Notes: generated by a model from the sequence alone, not told the origin. Positions 7,865 to 16,626 are shown, numbered from the stretch's first letter. The stretch: 64,000 nucleotides of DNA from Kumtagia sp963829135 (GCA_963829135.1 CAWHHO010000005.1:620001-684000); one strand, 5' to 3'. Translations and numbers: made by a program.

Positions 7865-8095
7865 ATGCCAAAACTGCCGGCAGTCGACGGACGCCAAGTC
7901 ATCCGTGCGCTGGAGCGCACGGGCTTCCAGGTTGTGCCCACCAAAGGGAGCCACCACTTCCTAAGGGAGGACGCCTCGTCCCGGCGGAGCGTCACGGTGC
8001 CTGTGCACGGCAGCCGTGATCTTGCGCCAGGGACTTTGCGCGCAATCATCGACCAAGCGGGTTTGTCGGTCGAGGAATTCATGGACCTGCTTTAG
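7865..8095 (+). CDS. hicA: HicA-family mRNA interferase toxin
   Basis: A 76-residue HicA with the double-stranded RNA-binding fold. The N-terminal VDGRQVIRALERTGF helix is followed by the catalytic-histidine segment TKGSHHFLR (essential His in GSHH) and the VTVPVHGSRDLAPGTLRAII strand-helix unit. HicA toxins cleave mRNA in a translation-independent manner and are inhibited by HicB. No Shine-Dalgarno is evident before the ATG, but the 7-bp gap from hicB supports coupled translation. The TAG stop lies within the right-hand flanking inverted repeat. Confidence 0.88.
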   Translation: MPKLPAVDGRQVIRALERTGFQVVPTKGSHHFLREDASSRRSVTVPVHGSRDLAPGTLRAIIDQAGLSVEEFMDLL

Positions 8096-8102
8096 AGCGT
8101 TT
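8093..8102. repeat. Right 10-bp inverted repeat flanking hicBA
   Basis: TAGAGCGTTT, exact reverse complement of 7580-7589; it contains the hicA stop codon. Confidence 0.45.
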
Positions 8103-8193
8103 CATGGCTGGATTGAATCATTCTGTTTCTCGTTTGGCGAGGCGAACCGCCAGGAGGATGGCGCCGGCCGATGAGGTACATCTCTGGTCTCCG

Positions 8194-9546
8194 TCACTGG
8201 GTGAGTGTCCGGTTGATGCTCTCCGCCGCGTCCCTGCCATGCGCAACGGCGGACACGGTCAAGTCGTCACCGCCGAGGATGCAGTCGCCACCCGCCCAGA
8301 CCTTGGCGAGCGACGTGCGGCCTTCCGCATCGACAACGATACGGCCGTTCTCCAGCGCGATTGCCGGGCCGCTGCCATTCAATGCCTGCGGCACGAAGCT
8401 CTGACCGATCGCCTTGAATATCTGGTCGGCATGGAGGGTCAGCGTCTCACCCGTCCCCGCCAGTCCGCCATCCGTCATCGCGGTGTATTCGAGTTCGATC
8501 GCGGCCGCCTTGCCGCCTTCGGCAATCACACGTTTCGGCTGCAGCCAGTGGCGGATGGTCACGCCGTTGGCAGCCGCCAGGTCCTGTTCATATTCGGACG
8601 CATTCATGTGTTCGGGGCCACGGCGGTAGCAGATCGTCACCTCCTCAGCGCCGAGCAGCTTCGACTGCACCGCCGCGTCGATGGCCGTCATGCCACCGCC
8701 AATGACGACGACGCGCCGGCCAATCGGAATCGCCGCCAAGTCCTGAGCCTGCCGAAGGATAGCGATAAACTCCACTGCATCGCGGACCCCCGCCGCATCC
8801 TCGCCTTCCGCCCGCAATGCATTGACGCCGGCAAGCCCCATGCCGAGGAAAACGGCATCATACTGCGCCGTCAGTTCCGCAAGATGGATGTCGCGCCCGA
8901 GCGCCGTGCCATTCTGGATCTCGATGCCGCCGATCGCGGTCACATACTCGACCTCGGCCTGTGCGAAATCATCGGTACTCTTGTAGGCGGCGATGCCATA
9001 TTCGTTGAGCCCGCCAGCCTTGGGGCGCGCCTCGAAAATGGTCACATCGTGGCCATAGCGCGCCAGCCGATGCGCGGCGGCAAGCCCGGCAGGTCCGGCG
9101 CCGACCACCGCGATCTTTCTGCCGGTCGAGACCGCCCGGCCATAGAACTGCTTGTTCTGGCGCATTGCGGTGTCGGTCGCATAGCGCTGCAGCCGGCCGA
9201 TCTGTACCGGCTTGCCCTCCGCGATCTCGCGCACGCAAACTTCCTCGCACAGTGTCTCCGTAGGGCACACACGGGCGCACATACCGCCGAGTATGTTCTG
9301 GTCGAAGATCGTCTTGGCGGAGCCGATCGGATTGCCGGTCGATATCTGGCGGATGAAAAGAGGGATGTCGATGGAGGTCGGACAGGCGTTCATGCATGGC
9401 GCATCGTAGCAGAAGTAGCAGCGATCCGATTCCACCAGGGCTTCGTGATGGTCCAGGGCAGGATGCAGGTCGGAGAAATTCTCGACATATTGCGAGGATT
9501 CGAGCCGCGCGCCCGCTATGCCCTCCTTGAATTGACCAACGGCCAT
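8194..9546 (-). CDS. preT: NAD-dependent dihydropyrimidine dehydrogenase subunit PreT
   Basis: A 450-residue flavoprotein resembling the small subunit of glutamate synthase and the N-terminal half of eukaryotic dihydropyrimidine dehydrogenase. The N-terminal cysteines for two Fe-S clusters are C43, C46, C51, C55 and C90, C94, C100, C104. They are followed by an FAD motif, VVGAGPAGLAAAHR (from residue 148), and an NAD(P) motif, VVVIGGGMTAIDAA. It takes electrons from NADH and passes them to PreA. I choose the ATG at 9546 because AAGGGAG lies 9 bases upstream; an ATG at 9555 would abut that sequence. A RutR-like site lies 53 bp upstream. A hicBA module follows on the other strand before preA. 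Confidence 0.93.
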   Translation of the reverse strand: MAVGQFKEGIAGARLESSQYVENFSDLHPALDHHEALVESDRCYFCYDAPCMNACPTSIDIPLFIRQISTGNPIGSAKTIFDQNILGGMCARVCPTETLCEEVCVREIAEGKPVQIGRLQRYATDTAMRQNKQFYGRAVSTGRKIAVVGAGPAGLAAAHRLARYGHDVTIFEARPKAGGLNEYGIAAYKSTDDFAQAEVEYVTAIGGIEIQNGTALGRDIHLAELTAQYDAVFLGMGLAGVNALRAEGEDAAGVRDAVEFIAILRQAQDLAAIPIGRRVVVIGGGMTAIDAAVQSKLLGAEEVTICYRRGPEHMNASEYEQDLAAANGVTIRHWLQPKRVIAEGGKAAAIELEYTAMTDGGLAGTGETLTLHADQIFKAIGQSFVPQALNGSGPAIALENGRIVVDAEGRTSLAKVWAGGDCILGGDDLTVSAVAHGRDAAESINRTLTQ

Positions 9547-9598
9547 CCCTTGCATCTCCCTTGCTCGGTACAGAAGGAAGGCTAGCACGATTTATTTT

Positions 9599-9614
9599 TT
9601 TATCAATCGGTCAA
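9599..9614. promoter_or_regulatory. RutR-like operator upstream of preT
   Basis: On the minus strand this reads TTGACCGATTGATAAA. Its first eleven bases are identical to the site at 4779-4794, and 11 of the 14 defined positions agree with the RutR consensus. It sits 53 bp upstream of the preT start, inside an AT-rich stretch suitable for a promoter. Repeated occurrence before both divergent pyrimidine operons is the main support. Confidence 0.5.
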
Positions 9615-9929
9615 ATTTTTCAATAAACATTTGAAATACTTGATTGTTATCCTCATAATTATCGACGCGCCGGCGCATCGGCGTACGATATCCTCCGGTC
9701 ACGCGCACGCCGGACAGAGCCTGCCTACCGTCCCGCCTGGGAAATGCTTCGTCAGGACGTGTCGGGTTGCGCCCGCGCCCAGACGGCCAATCCGTGCAAT
9801 TCGTTCAAAATCTCGTCCACTGCATGGGCGGGGTGTCTGCGCCAGCCAGGCGGGCGACCGGGGCGCATCGGCGAGAAGCGCTGAGAGCTGTGCTTGTTGG
9901 CGCGGCTGGCAGTTTCATCGCGCCGAACT

Positions 9930-9987
9930 CCTTCGCACCCCCCTCTGTCCTGCCGGACATCTCCCCCGCAAGGGGGGAGATTAGCAG
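9930..9987. repeat. Palindromic C/G-run repeat inside the decayed ORF
   Basis: The element runs from a CACCCCCCTCTGTCC end to CATCTCCCCCGCAAGGGGGGAG, whose end folds as CTCCCCC/GGGGGAG. It resembles dispersed Rhizobiales intergenic repeats but lies within a reading frame, splitting the conserved segment between RRDAAMDW and RPGRPPGW. Confidence 0.55.
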
Positions 9988-10561
9988 CTTGACCCGCTGT
10001 GCCGTTTGCCTCCCAATCCATCGCCGCATCACGCCGGGCCTGCCAGCGAGCAAGGCGCTTCGCCTGACGCGGCAGGTCGTCAAGCACGCGTCCGATCGCT
10101 TCTAGCCGCCGATGCAGGCGACCCGCATCGAGCGGATCGTCGGGGGATGGCGGCAGCGGATCCGGCGCGCGCGGCGGCTGGAACAGCGGGTTGAACGGGC
10201 GGTCGCCGAGCAAGCTGATGCGCGGCATGGCGCTTAGTTTCACTGACTCTGCGGCGGGCACCGAACCGTTTGAGCGGGTCGAGCAACGGCAGCGAGAGGG
10301 TGGACGAGCGCTTCGGGGCCAGCGCCCGGGCCCATTCCGGCAGCGGACCGGGCCGGATCACCACACCGGTGCCGAAGCCGTTGCTTCGGTTGAGGACCGG
10401 CTTCGGCTTGGCGGCAGCGCAGGCGCGGCGGCGCAAGCTCGACCACCAGCCCGCGCGCCGCGATGATGATCAGCCGCCGCGTTGCGGCTTCGGCAGGACG
10501 CAACAGCCGGAGCACGAAGCGGTGGAGATGGCGCGGCAGGGTGGGCGCCGGGGTAGATGCC

Positions 10562-10640
10562 GGGGACAGTTTACTTTTTTCCGCCAGCGCCGGGTTCTGA
10601 GAAGGCGCGTCAACCTGCGGAAAGAAAGGAAACTGTCCCC
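10562..10640. repeat. 79-bp inverted-repeat (REP-like) element inside the decayed ORF
   Basis: The arms GGGGACAGTTTACTTTTTT (left) and AAAGAAAGGAAACTGTCCCC (right) are near-perfect inverted copies around a spacer of about 40 bp. GGGGACAGTTT-type arms are familiar from dispersed REP-like elements. In the coding frame it adds a stop-free stretch between the conserved N-terminal helix and LPRHLHR. Confidence 0.6.
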
Positions 10641-10973
10641 CTGCGCTAACCTGTCCACCTGGGCTTCCACCGCCGCTAGCCGAAACCATTGCGACGAGCA
10701 TGGCCAGGATGCGCTTAAGCGCCTCCCGGTTCTTCTCGATTGCCAAATTCCAGTCCATTGCCGCCTCACGGTCGCACCGGAACATAAAGCGAACAAACAC
10801 ATAATGTCAACGGACTTGTGCCGGCGGTTGAGATGACCTGCCCGAGACACAGTCGCTGTATTCCCAACAGGTCAATCCTTACCGACCGCGAACCGAAAAC
10901 GCTCCTTTGCGCGCCTGCGCGATACAACACTGAGCTTCGCAACGACACGGCATCGGCGAACGAACGCCGAGCT

Positions 10974-13426
10974 TTATCCCCGCATGCGCTCCAAATTCGC
11001 GTCAAAGAGCGGCATCCGCTGCAGGCGCGCGGGATGGCGCTTGCCGAGGAACTCGATCTCGAAGCCGTCGCTCTCGTCGGCGATCTCCTTCGGGACGTAG
11101 CCTAATGCGACCGACAGGTTCGAATGGTGCGCATAGCCGCCCGATGTCACCCAGCCGCGCACTTCACCGCCATGCCATATCGGTTCGTCGCCGATGACAT
11201 CTGCGTCGGTCGCATCGACGATGAAGGTGCGGAGGCGAAGCTTGCCGCCGCCCGATCGTTCCGCGAGCGCGCCGGCCTTGCCGATGAATTGCGATTCCTT
11301 CGAATAGGCGACGAACCGGTCGAGCCCGGCTTCCAGCGGCCCGTAGATCGGGCGGTATTCGCGCGCCCACGACCCGTAGTTCTTTTCCAGCCTCAGAGCA
11401 TTCAGCGCCCTGCCGCCAAACAGCCCCATGCCAAACTCCTCGCCGGCTTGCATCAGCACGTCGAAAACATGCCGCTGATATTCCGGCGCCATCCAGATCT
11501 CGTAGCCGAGGTCGCCCGTATAGCTGACGCGCCCAACAACGCACGGCGCCATGCCGATATCGATCCTGCGGATAGACATGAAGGGAAATGCGGTGTTGGA
11601 AACATCGGCGCGCGTCACCTTCGCCAGAACGGCACGGGCCTGGGGACCAGCGATCGACAGGCCGAGCCGTGAAAGGCCCAGCGCTTCTATGCGAACCGAT
11701 CCGTCTGCCGGGATGATGCCTTTCGAACCACCGCATATGATACTGCTCGGCAACGCCCGATCCCAGGATGAGGAATTCGGAACGGGTTAGGGGTGGGGGT
11801 AAATCTGCAGCAAGGTTCGCCAGCGTGAAATCGCCGATCAGCTTGCCATCCTCCTTCAGCATCGGCGCCAGCGTCATCCGCCCTTCCCTCGGCAGGCGGC
11901 AGGCAAGCATCCTGTCGAGCCAGGCCTCTGCGCCCTGCCCCGTCACGCGATACTTGGCGAAGCTGGAAATCTCGGAGAGGCCGACGCGTTCGCGCACCGT
12001 TGCGACTTCTTTCGCGACGTGCTCGAAATCAGTCGAGCGCCGCCACGAGAAATCATCCTTTACGCCATCCGGCGCATACCAGAGGGGCACCTCAAGTCCG
12101 TATGCGACGCCCCACTGTGCGCCGCGCGCCGAGAGCTGGTCGTAGACCGGCGTGGTGCGCAGCGGCCGCCCGGCAGGCAGTTCCTCGTTGGGAAAGCGGA
12201 TCGAGAACCGCCGCGAATAGTTTTCGCGCACCTTGGCGTTCGTGTAGGCCATCGACGCCCAGTCGCCGTAGCGCGCCACGTCCATCGCGAAGATGTCGGC
12301 GCCCGGATCGCCATGGATCATCCAGTTGGCGAGGCCCAGCCCTACGCCGCCGCCCTGGCTGAAGCCGGCCATGACGCCACATGCCACCCAGAAACCCGGC
12401 AGGCCGCGCACAGGCCCGATCAACGGATTGCCATCGGGTGCGAAAGTGAACGGGCCATTGATGATCTGCTTGATGCCGGTGTTCTGAAACGCCGGGAAAT
12501 GCCGGAAACCCACTTCCAGCGACGGCGCGATACGGTCGATGTCCGGCTCAAGCAGTTCGTGGCCGAAATTCCAGGGCGTCGTCTGCTCGGACCATGGCTT
12601 TCCTGCCTTTTCGTAGGTGCCCATCAGCATGCCGCCGCGCTCCTGGCGCAGATAGAGTTCGCCGTCAAAATCAATCGCATGGATGATTTCCGTGCCGGTT
12701 TTCCTGTTCCAGGCGGCGACCTCCGGCATGTCCTCGGTAATGAGGTACATGTGCTCCATGGCGAGGATCGGCAGCTCCAGCCCGACCATGCGGCCCACCT
12801 CGCGCGCCCACAGGCCGCCCGCATTGACGACGTGTTCGGCAACGATCTCGCCCTTGTCCGTGATGACCCGCCACATGCCATCGGTGCGGCGAACGATATC
12901 CACGACCTTGGTGAATCGCTCGACTTCCGCCCCCAGCGCGCGCGCTGACCTGGCATAGGCATGCGTCACGCCGGACGGGTCGAGGTGGCCGTCAACCACG
13001 GTGCGGATCGCGCCGACGAACTCGTTCGGGTCGAGCAGCGGCATCAACTCGCCCGCTTCGCTGCGACGAGACTTCCTCGAGCTCGATGCCGAGATAGCGG
13101 CCCTTGGCGACAAGGTTGCGCAGCCAGTCCATGCGGGCCGTCGTGGCCGCCAGCATGACGCCGCCGGTCAGATGCACGCCGGTCGCCTGCCCGGAAAGCT
13201 CCTCGATCTCCTTGTAGAGGCTGATCGTGTATTTCTGCAGCTTGGCGATGTTCGGATCGCCATTGACCGTGTGCATGCCGCCGGCGGCATGCCATGTCGA
13301 GCCGGATGTCAGTTCATCGCGCTCCAGCAGCACCACATCGGTCCAGCCGTGCCGGGCAAGATGGAACAGCACCGAGCAGCCGACCACTCCGCCGCCAATC
13401 ACTACAGCCTTCGCATGCGACTTCAT
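10974..13426 (-). CDS. Dimethylglycine dehydrogenase-like FAD/GcvT protein, frame broken by two +1 shifts
   Basis: Across three frames this gives an 816-residue product once one base is removed at each of two sites (near 13059 and 11710). The N-terminal half is an FAD-dependent oxidoreductase (dinucleotide motif VVIGGGVVGCSVLFHLARHG; STWHAAGG flavin-attachment region; GGGVGLGLANWM near its end). The C-terminal half is an aminomethyltransferase (GcvT) domain with SNLSVALGYVP near its end. This arrangement belongs to the dimethylglycine/sarcosine dehydrogenase family, which oxidatively demethylates N-methyl amino acids and passes the C1 unit to tetrahydrofolate. The MttB-family gene just upstream on the same strand supports methylamine or betaine catabolism. 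Exact substrate unknown. The intact remainder suggests a functional gene with sequence errors. Confidence 0.8.
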
Positions 13427-13487
13427 GAATTGTTCCGTCGATCAATGGGTTAACAGAAAGGGCGGATACGCGACAGGAAACTCAACG

Positions 13488-13659
13488 CCCCCTCACCCGG
13501 CCTCCGCTTCGCTCGGCCACCCTCTCCCCGCTGGGGAGAGGAGCCCTGCCAGCAGTCGCGCCGATCCTTGCAGCGCTGAAAAGCGAGGCGGGACGCGGAC
13601 GATCTCCTCTCCCCAGCGGGGAGAGGGTGGCCGAGCGAAGCGGAGGCCGGGTGAGGGGG
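13488..13659. repeat. Two inverted copies of the palindromic repeat (copies B and C)
   Basis: Copy B (13488-13541) and inverted copy C (13605-13659) match copy A at 394-447. With a 63-bp spacer they can pair into a stem of about 54 bp, each arm also holding its own CTCTCCCCGCTGGGGAGAG hairpin. The 260-bp gap between the MttB-family gene and the flavoprotein gene contains little else. The structure could limit read-through or separate expression of the two genes. Confidence 0.8.
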
Positions 13660-13686
13660 TGAAGGAATCCGCAACTTCGATTTTGC

Positions 13687-15225
13687 TCACGGTTCGCCAT
13701 CGCCGATCTGCTCTTTCCGGCGTGCGACGTAGTCGTCCAAAGCTTCGCGGATAGCTGGGTCCATGACCGGCTCCTGATATTCCTTCAGTGCTTTTTTCCA
13801 CAGCCGCGTGGCGCGGGCGGTCGCGTCCAGCCCGCCCGCCTCCTGCCAGGCTTCGTAGTTCTGCCAGTTTGACAGCATCGGCTGGTAGAAGGCTGTGGCG
13901 TAGCGCTCCAGCGTATGCGGTTCGCCGAAGAAATGGCCGCCGGTGGGCACTCGCCCAAGCGCATCGAGCGCCAGTTCGCCCTCGTTCACCTCGATCGGGC
14001 GCAGGAACTCGATCATGTGCTGGATCATCTCGACATCGATGATGAATTTTTCGAACGAGGCCGTCAGCCCGCCCTCCTGCCAGCCGGCAGCGTGATAGAC
14101 GAGGTTGCCGTGGCCGAGCACCGCCCCCCAAAGCGCCATCAGCGTTTCGTAGGCGCCTTGCGCATCGGCGGCGTTGGAAGCGGAGCCGGGTGTCGTGCGG
14201 TAGGGCAGATCGTAACGCCGCGCCAGCTGGCCTGACGCGATGTTTGCCTTGGTGTTTTCCGGCGTGCCGAAGGCCGGAGCCCCGGAACGCATATCGACAT
14301 TCGAGGTGAACGCCCCATAGATAACCGGCGCGCCCGGCCGCGCCAGCTGTGCCAGCACAACGCCAAACAGCGCCTCGGCGTTCTGCTGGGCCAGCGCGCC
14401 GGCCAGCGTCACCGGGCTCATCGCGCCCATGAGCGTGAATGGCGTGATGCACACCGATTGGCCATGCTCGGCCATCGTCATCAACCCATCCGTCATCGAT
14501 CCATCGAGACGGCGTGGCGAGTTCACGGAAATGATCGTGTTGACGCCTGGCGCCTCGGCGATCTGCTCAAGCGTCAGTCCACGTGAAATTGCCATCATCG
14601 CGATGCCGTCGAGCGCCCTGCCCCGGCCGATCGCCGAGACGTGGAACGCCTTGTCGGTCAGCGTCAGGTTGGCGAGATAGGTGTCGAGATGCCGGGAATT
14701 GGCCGGAAGCTCGACCGGCGCGCACACCTGGTTGCCGAGCATGGTGATACAGTTGAAATGCTGCGCCAGCCGCACCAGGTCGTGGTAGTCGCGGAGGTTG
14801 CCGGGGCGGCGCCCACGCTCCATGTCGTGCACATTCGGCGGGCCGGCCACCAGCGTAAAGTTGATCGCGTCGCCACCAAGATGCACCGTCCGCTCGGCGT
14901 TGCGCGTTTCTAGTGTGAACGTCGACGGGACGGTCTTCAGAGCATCGGCGACCAGGCCGCGATCGATACGCACTGTCTGCGTGGCATGATCCACCGACGC
15001 GCCCGCGCGTTCGAACAGCGCCAGCGCGCGCGCGCTCATCACCTCGATGCCGAAATTCTCCAGAATATGCAGAGATGCTTCGTGGATAGCCTCGATCTGG
15101 TCTGCCGACAGCAGCTGCATCGGTGGATATGGATTTCGCACCGCGCGGATGGGCAGTTGCGGAATGGTTGCGCCGGCCCGCGATTGGATCCGGTCGGCGC
15201 TGCGTCGGGCTCGAAGTGCGGTCAT
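13687..15225 (-). CDS. MttB-family (COG5598) methyltransferase, non-pyrrolysine type
   Basis: A 512-residue protein of the trimethylamine methyltransferase MttB superfamily (TIM barrel; LLSADQIEAIHEASLHILE N-terminal helix, GAFTSNVDMRSGAPAFGTPE and a TPGSASNAADAQGAYE segment). No in-frame amber codon interrupts it, so it is the pyrrolysine-free branch, which includes glycine betaine and other quaternary amine corrinoid methyltransferases. No corrinoid protein gene is beside it. Upstream of the dimethylglycine-dehydrogenase-like gene on the same strand, it probably acts on a methylated amine, but the substrate is open. The N-terminal 30 residues before NPYPPMQLLS are arginine-rich and variable, so a start nearer 15120 is possible. 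Confidence 0.8.
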   Translation of the reverse strand: MTALRARRSADRIQSRAGATIPQLPIRAVRNPYPPMQLLSADQIEAIHEASLHILENFGIEVMSARALALFERAGASVDHATQTVRIDRGLVADALKTVPSTFTLETRNAERTVHLGGDAINFTLVAGPPNVHDMERGRRPGNLRDYHDLVRLAQHFNCITMLGNQVCAPVELPANSRHLDTYLANLTLTDKAFHVSAIGRGRALDGIAMMAISRGLTLEQIAEAPGVNTIISVNSPRRLDGSMTDGLMTMAEHGQSVCITPFTLMGAMSPVTLAGALAQQNAEALFGVVLAQLARPGAPVIYGAFTSNVDMRSGAPAFGTPENTKANIASGQLARRYDLPYRTTPGSASNAADAQGAYETLMALWGAVLGHGNLVYHAAGWQEGGLTASFEKFIIDVEMIQHMIEFLRPIEVNEGELALDALGRVPTGGHFFGEPHTLERYATAFYQPMLSNWQNYEAWQEAGGLDATARATRLWKKALKEYQEPVMDPAIREALDDYVARRKEQIGDGEP

Positions 15226-15436
15226 GCCGCATCTGATGCCCAGCGGGCGTTGGCGGCTGTCAGAAATCCGCCCCCTCTCGGCGTGATTTTAGCCCCAGCG
15301 GCATCCGTTGCGCGGCGCGAGGGAGATAACGGCATCGGCTTTCAATAAACCGACATCCGAAGTTACCAAGCGAAAATCCAGGTGGTTAAGGGCCCTGGAA
15401 AGACTCCTTTCAGGCTTTTTGCGTAGAGCTTCGCCC

Positions 15437-16027
15437 ATGGGCAGCTCAAATTTTAGGAAAATTGCAGCCGTTGCGATGCTGTTCGCCCTGGCGGCCTGCG
15501 CATCGGCGCCGACGCGCATCGACAATGTCTGTGCCGTATTCGATCAGCGTGACGGCTGGATCGATAATTGGCGGTCCGCCGCCGAAGCCGCGCAATCCAG
15601 GTATGGCGTGCCTGTCCCGGTCCTTATGGCCACTATCCGCAAGGAATCGGGCTTTCAGCGCAACGCCAAGCCGCCGCGCACCAAGCTGCTCGGCTTCATC
15701 CCGTGGACGCGTGTCTCGACAGCGCACGGCTTCTCCCAGGCGCTCGACGGTACATGGTCGCAATATCAGAGCGAGACCGGCAACTTTATGGCGCGCCGCA
15801 CCAAATTCGCCGACGCTGTCGATTTCGTCGGCTGGTACCATGCAAAGTCTTCCAAACTGCTGGGCATTGCGCGCAACGACACGTTCCGGCTCTATCTCGC
15901 CTATTATTCAGGCTGGACCGCGTATCAGCGCGGCGATTGGCAACGCGACGCGGGCATCCAGCGCTACGCCCGGGAAACCGACCAGATGGCCCGCAACTAT
16001 GCTTCGCAGTTGAACAGCTGCCGCTGA
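15437..16027 (+). CDS. Lipoprotein lytic transglycosylase-like protein
   Basis: A 196-residue protein with a bacterial lipoprotein signal: hydrophobic IAAVAMLFALAAC with lipobox LAAC (Cys about residue 21). The mature part has the SLT/GEWL fold pattern: VLMATIRKESGFQ with the expected catalytic glutamate in KES, then HGFSQALDGTWSQYQ, FVGWYHAKS and YLAYYSGWTAYQRG. It should be a periplasmic, membrane-anchored muramidase acting on peptidoglycan strands. I start at the ATG at 15437, which directly precedes the signal peptide; the frame extends farther upstream without signal-like sequence. Transcribed alone, divergent from the MttB-family gene. Confidence 0.85.
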   Translation: MGSSNFRKIAAVAMLFALAACASAPTRIDNVCAVFDQRDGWIDNWRSAAEAAQSRYGVPVPVLMATIRKESGFQRNAKPPRTKLLGFIPWTRVSTAHGFSQALDGTWSQYQSETGNFMARRTKFADAVDFVGWYHAKSSKLLGIARNDTFRLYLAYYSGWTAYQRGDWQRDAGIQRYARETDQMARNYASQLNSCR

Positions 16028-16049
16028 GGGTGCGGCAGCTGTTATCGGT

Positions 16050-16538
16050 CTACGCCTTGAGGGCTACCTTCTCATGCTCGCCGATATCATCGGCAGGCTC
16101 GCCCGTGAGCTTGGCCTTCACATAACCGATCGCCATGCTGAGCGGAGCGGAAGGAAAGGTCCAGAACTCGCCCTCGTCTGGCACCACCTTGAGCAAAGTC
16201 AAATTGGGATCGGTCTTGCCCTTCGGAAACCAGGCCTTGACATCTTCGCTCCACAATTCGGCGATCCTGGCGCGGTCATCAACCATCTCGCCCCGGCCGC
16301 CGAGCGATACGTATGCTCCGCTGGATGCATAGCCGAGTGTGAGCTTCGGGTTCGATTTGATATTGGCTGCCACCGATCCGTCCTTGTCGGTGAAGAACCA
16401 GATGGCACCGGATCGGTCCGCTTTCTGGTTGGCCATGGGCCGCGTATGCGGCGTGCCACGGCCATCTATCGTGGTCAGCATAGCGATCTTGATATCGTCG
16501 ACCAGGTCGTAAAGCTTGCTCTTGTTGGTCTGAGCCAT
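16050..16538 (-). CDS. Pyridoxamine 5'-phosphate oxidase-fold general stress protein
   Basis: A 162-residue split-barrel flavin-binding protein of the general stress protein 26 type: KIAMLTTIDGRGTPHTRPM, IWFFTDKDGSVAANI, VSLGGRGEMVDD and the C-terminal GEFWTFPSAPLSMAIGYVKA. The family binds FMN or F420-like cofactors, and many members are stress-induced with undefined reactions. The start at 16538 follows AAGGAG by 8 bases. It lies downstream of the peptide ABC ATPase gene on the same strand with an 88-bp gap and may or may not share its transcript. Confidence 0.85.
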   Translation of the reverse strand: MAQTNKSKLYDLVDDIKIAMLTTIDGRGTPHTRPMANQKADRSGAIWFFTDKDGSVAANIKSNPKLTLGYASSGAYVSLGGRGEMVDDRARIAELWSEDVKAWFPKGKTDPNLTLLKVVPDEGEFWTFPSAPLSMAIGYVKAKLTGEPADDIGEHEKVALKA

Positions 16539-16626
16539 ATGGAAACTCCTTGCGATTGAACCTGTCCCACCAACAGGCAAGCGCGCAAAGGGTTCCTCCC
16601 GACCGTCAATGCAGAAGCTAACTTCG

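Larger units (their letters stand above)
9752..10758 (-). pseudogene. Decayed hypothetical gene of a Rhizobiales-type family, two +1 shifts and two repeat insertions
   Basis: Three consecutive minus-strand frames join into one protein-like sequence: MDWNLAIEKNREALKRILAM, LPRHLHRFVLRLLRPAEAA and AARGLVV in the first frame; VLNRSNGFGTGVV and LPLLDPLKRFG in the second; MPRISLLGDRPFNPLFQ, RLEAIGRVLDDLPRQAKR and a tail with RPGRPPGWRRHPAHAVDE in the third. I recall intact Rhizobiales hypothetical proteins with this order of segments, of unknown function. Frame changes fall near 10410-10430 and 10250-10263, both +1. Two unrelated palindromic repeats lie within the frame (9930-9987, 10562-10640), each without a stop. 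Loss of function through repeat invasion is plausible, but the shifts may be sequencing errors like those elsewhere in the window. Confidence 0.5.

Noticed and set aside
13488..13659. Possible insertion sequence with terminal inverted repeats
   Set aside because: The 63-bp interior encodes nothing and the arms match a solitary copy at 394, so this is a repeat pair rather than a transposon.
13687..15225. Pyrrolysine-containing trimethylamine methyltransferase
   Set aside because: The frame has no internal amber codon and no pyl genes are nearby.
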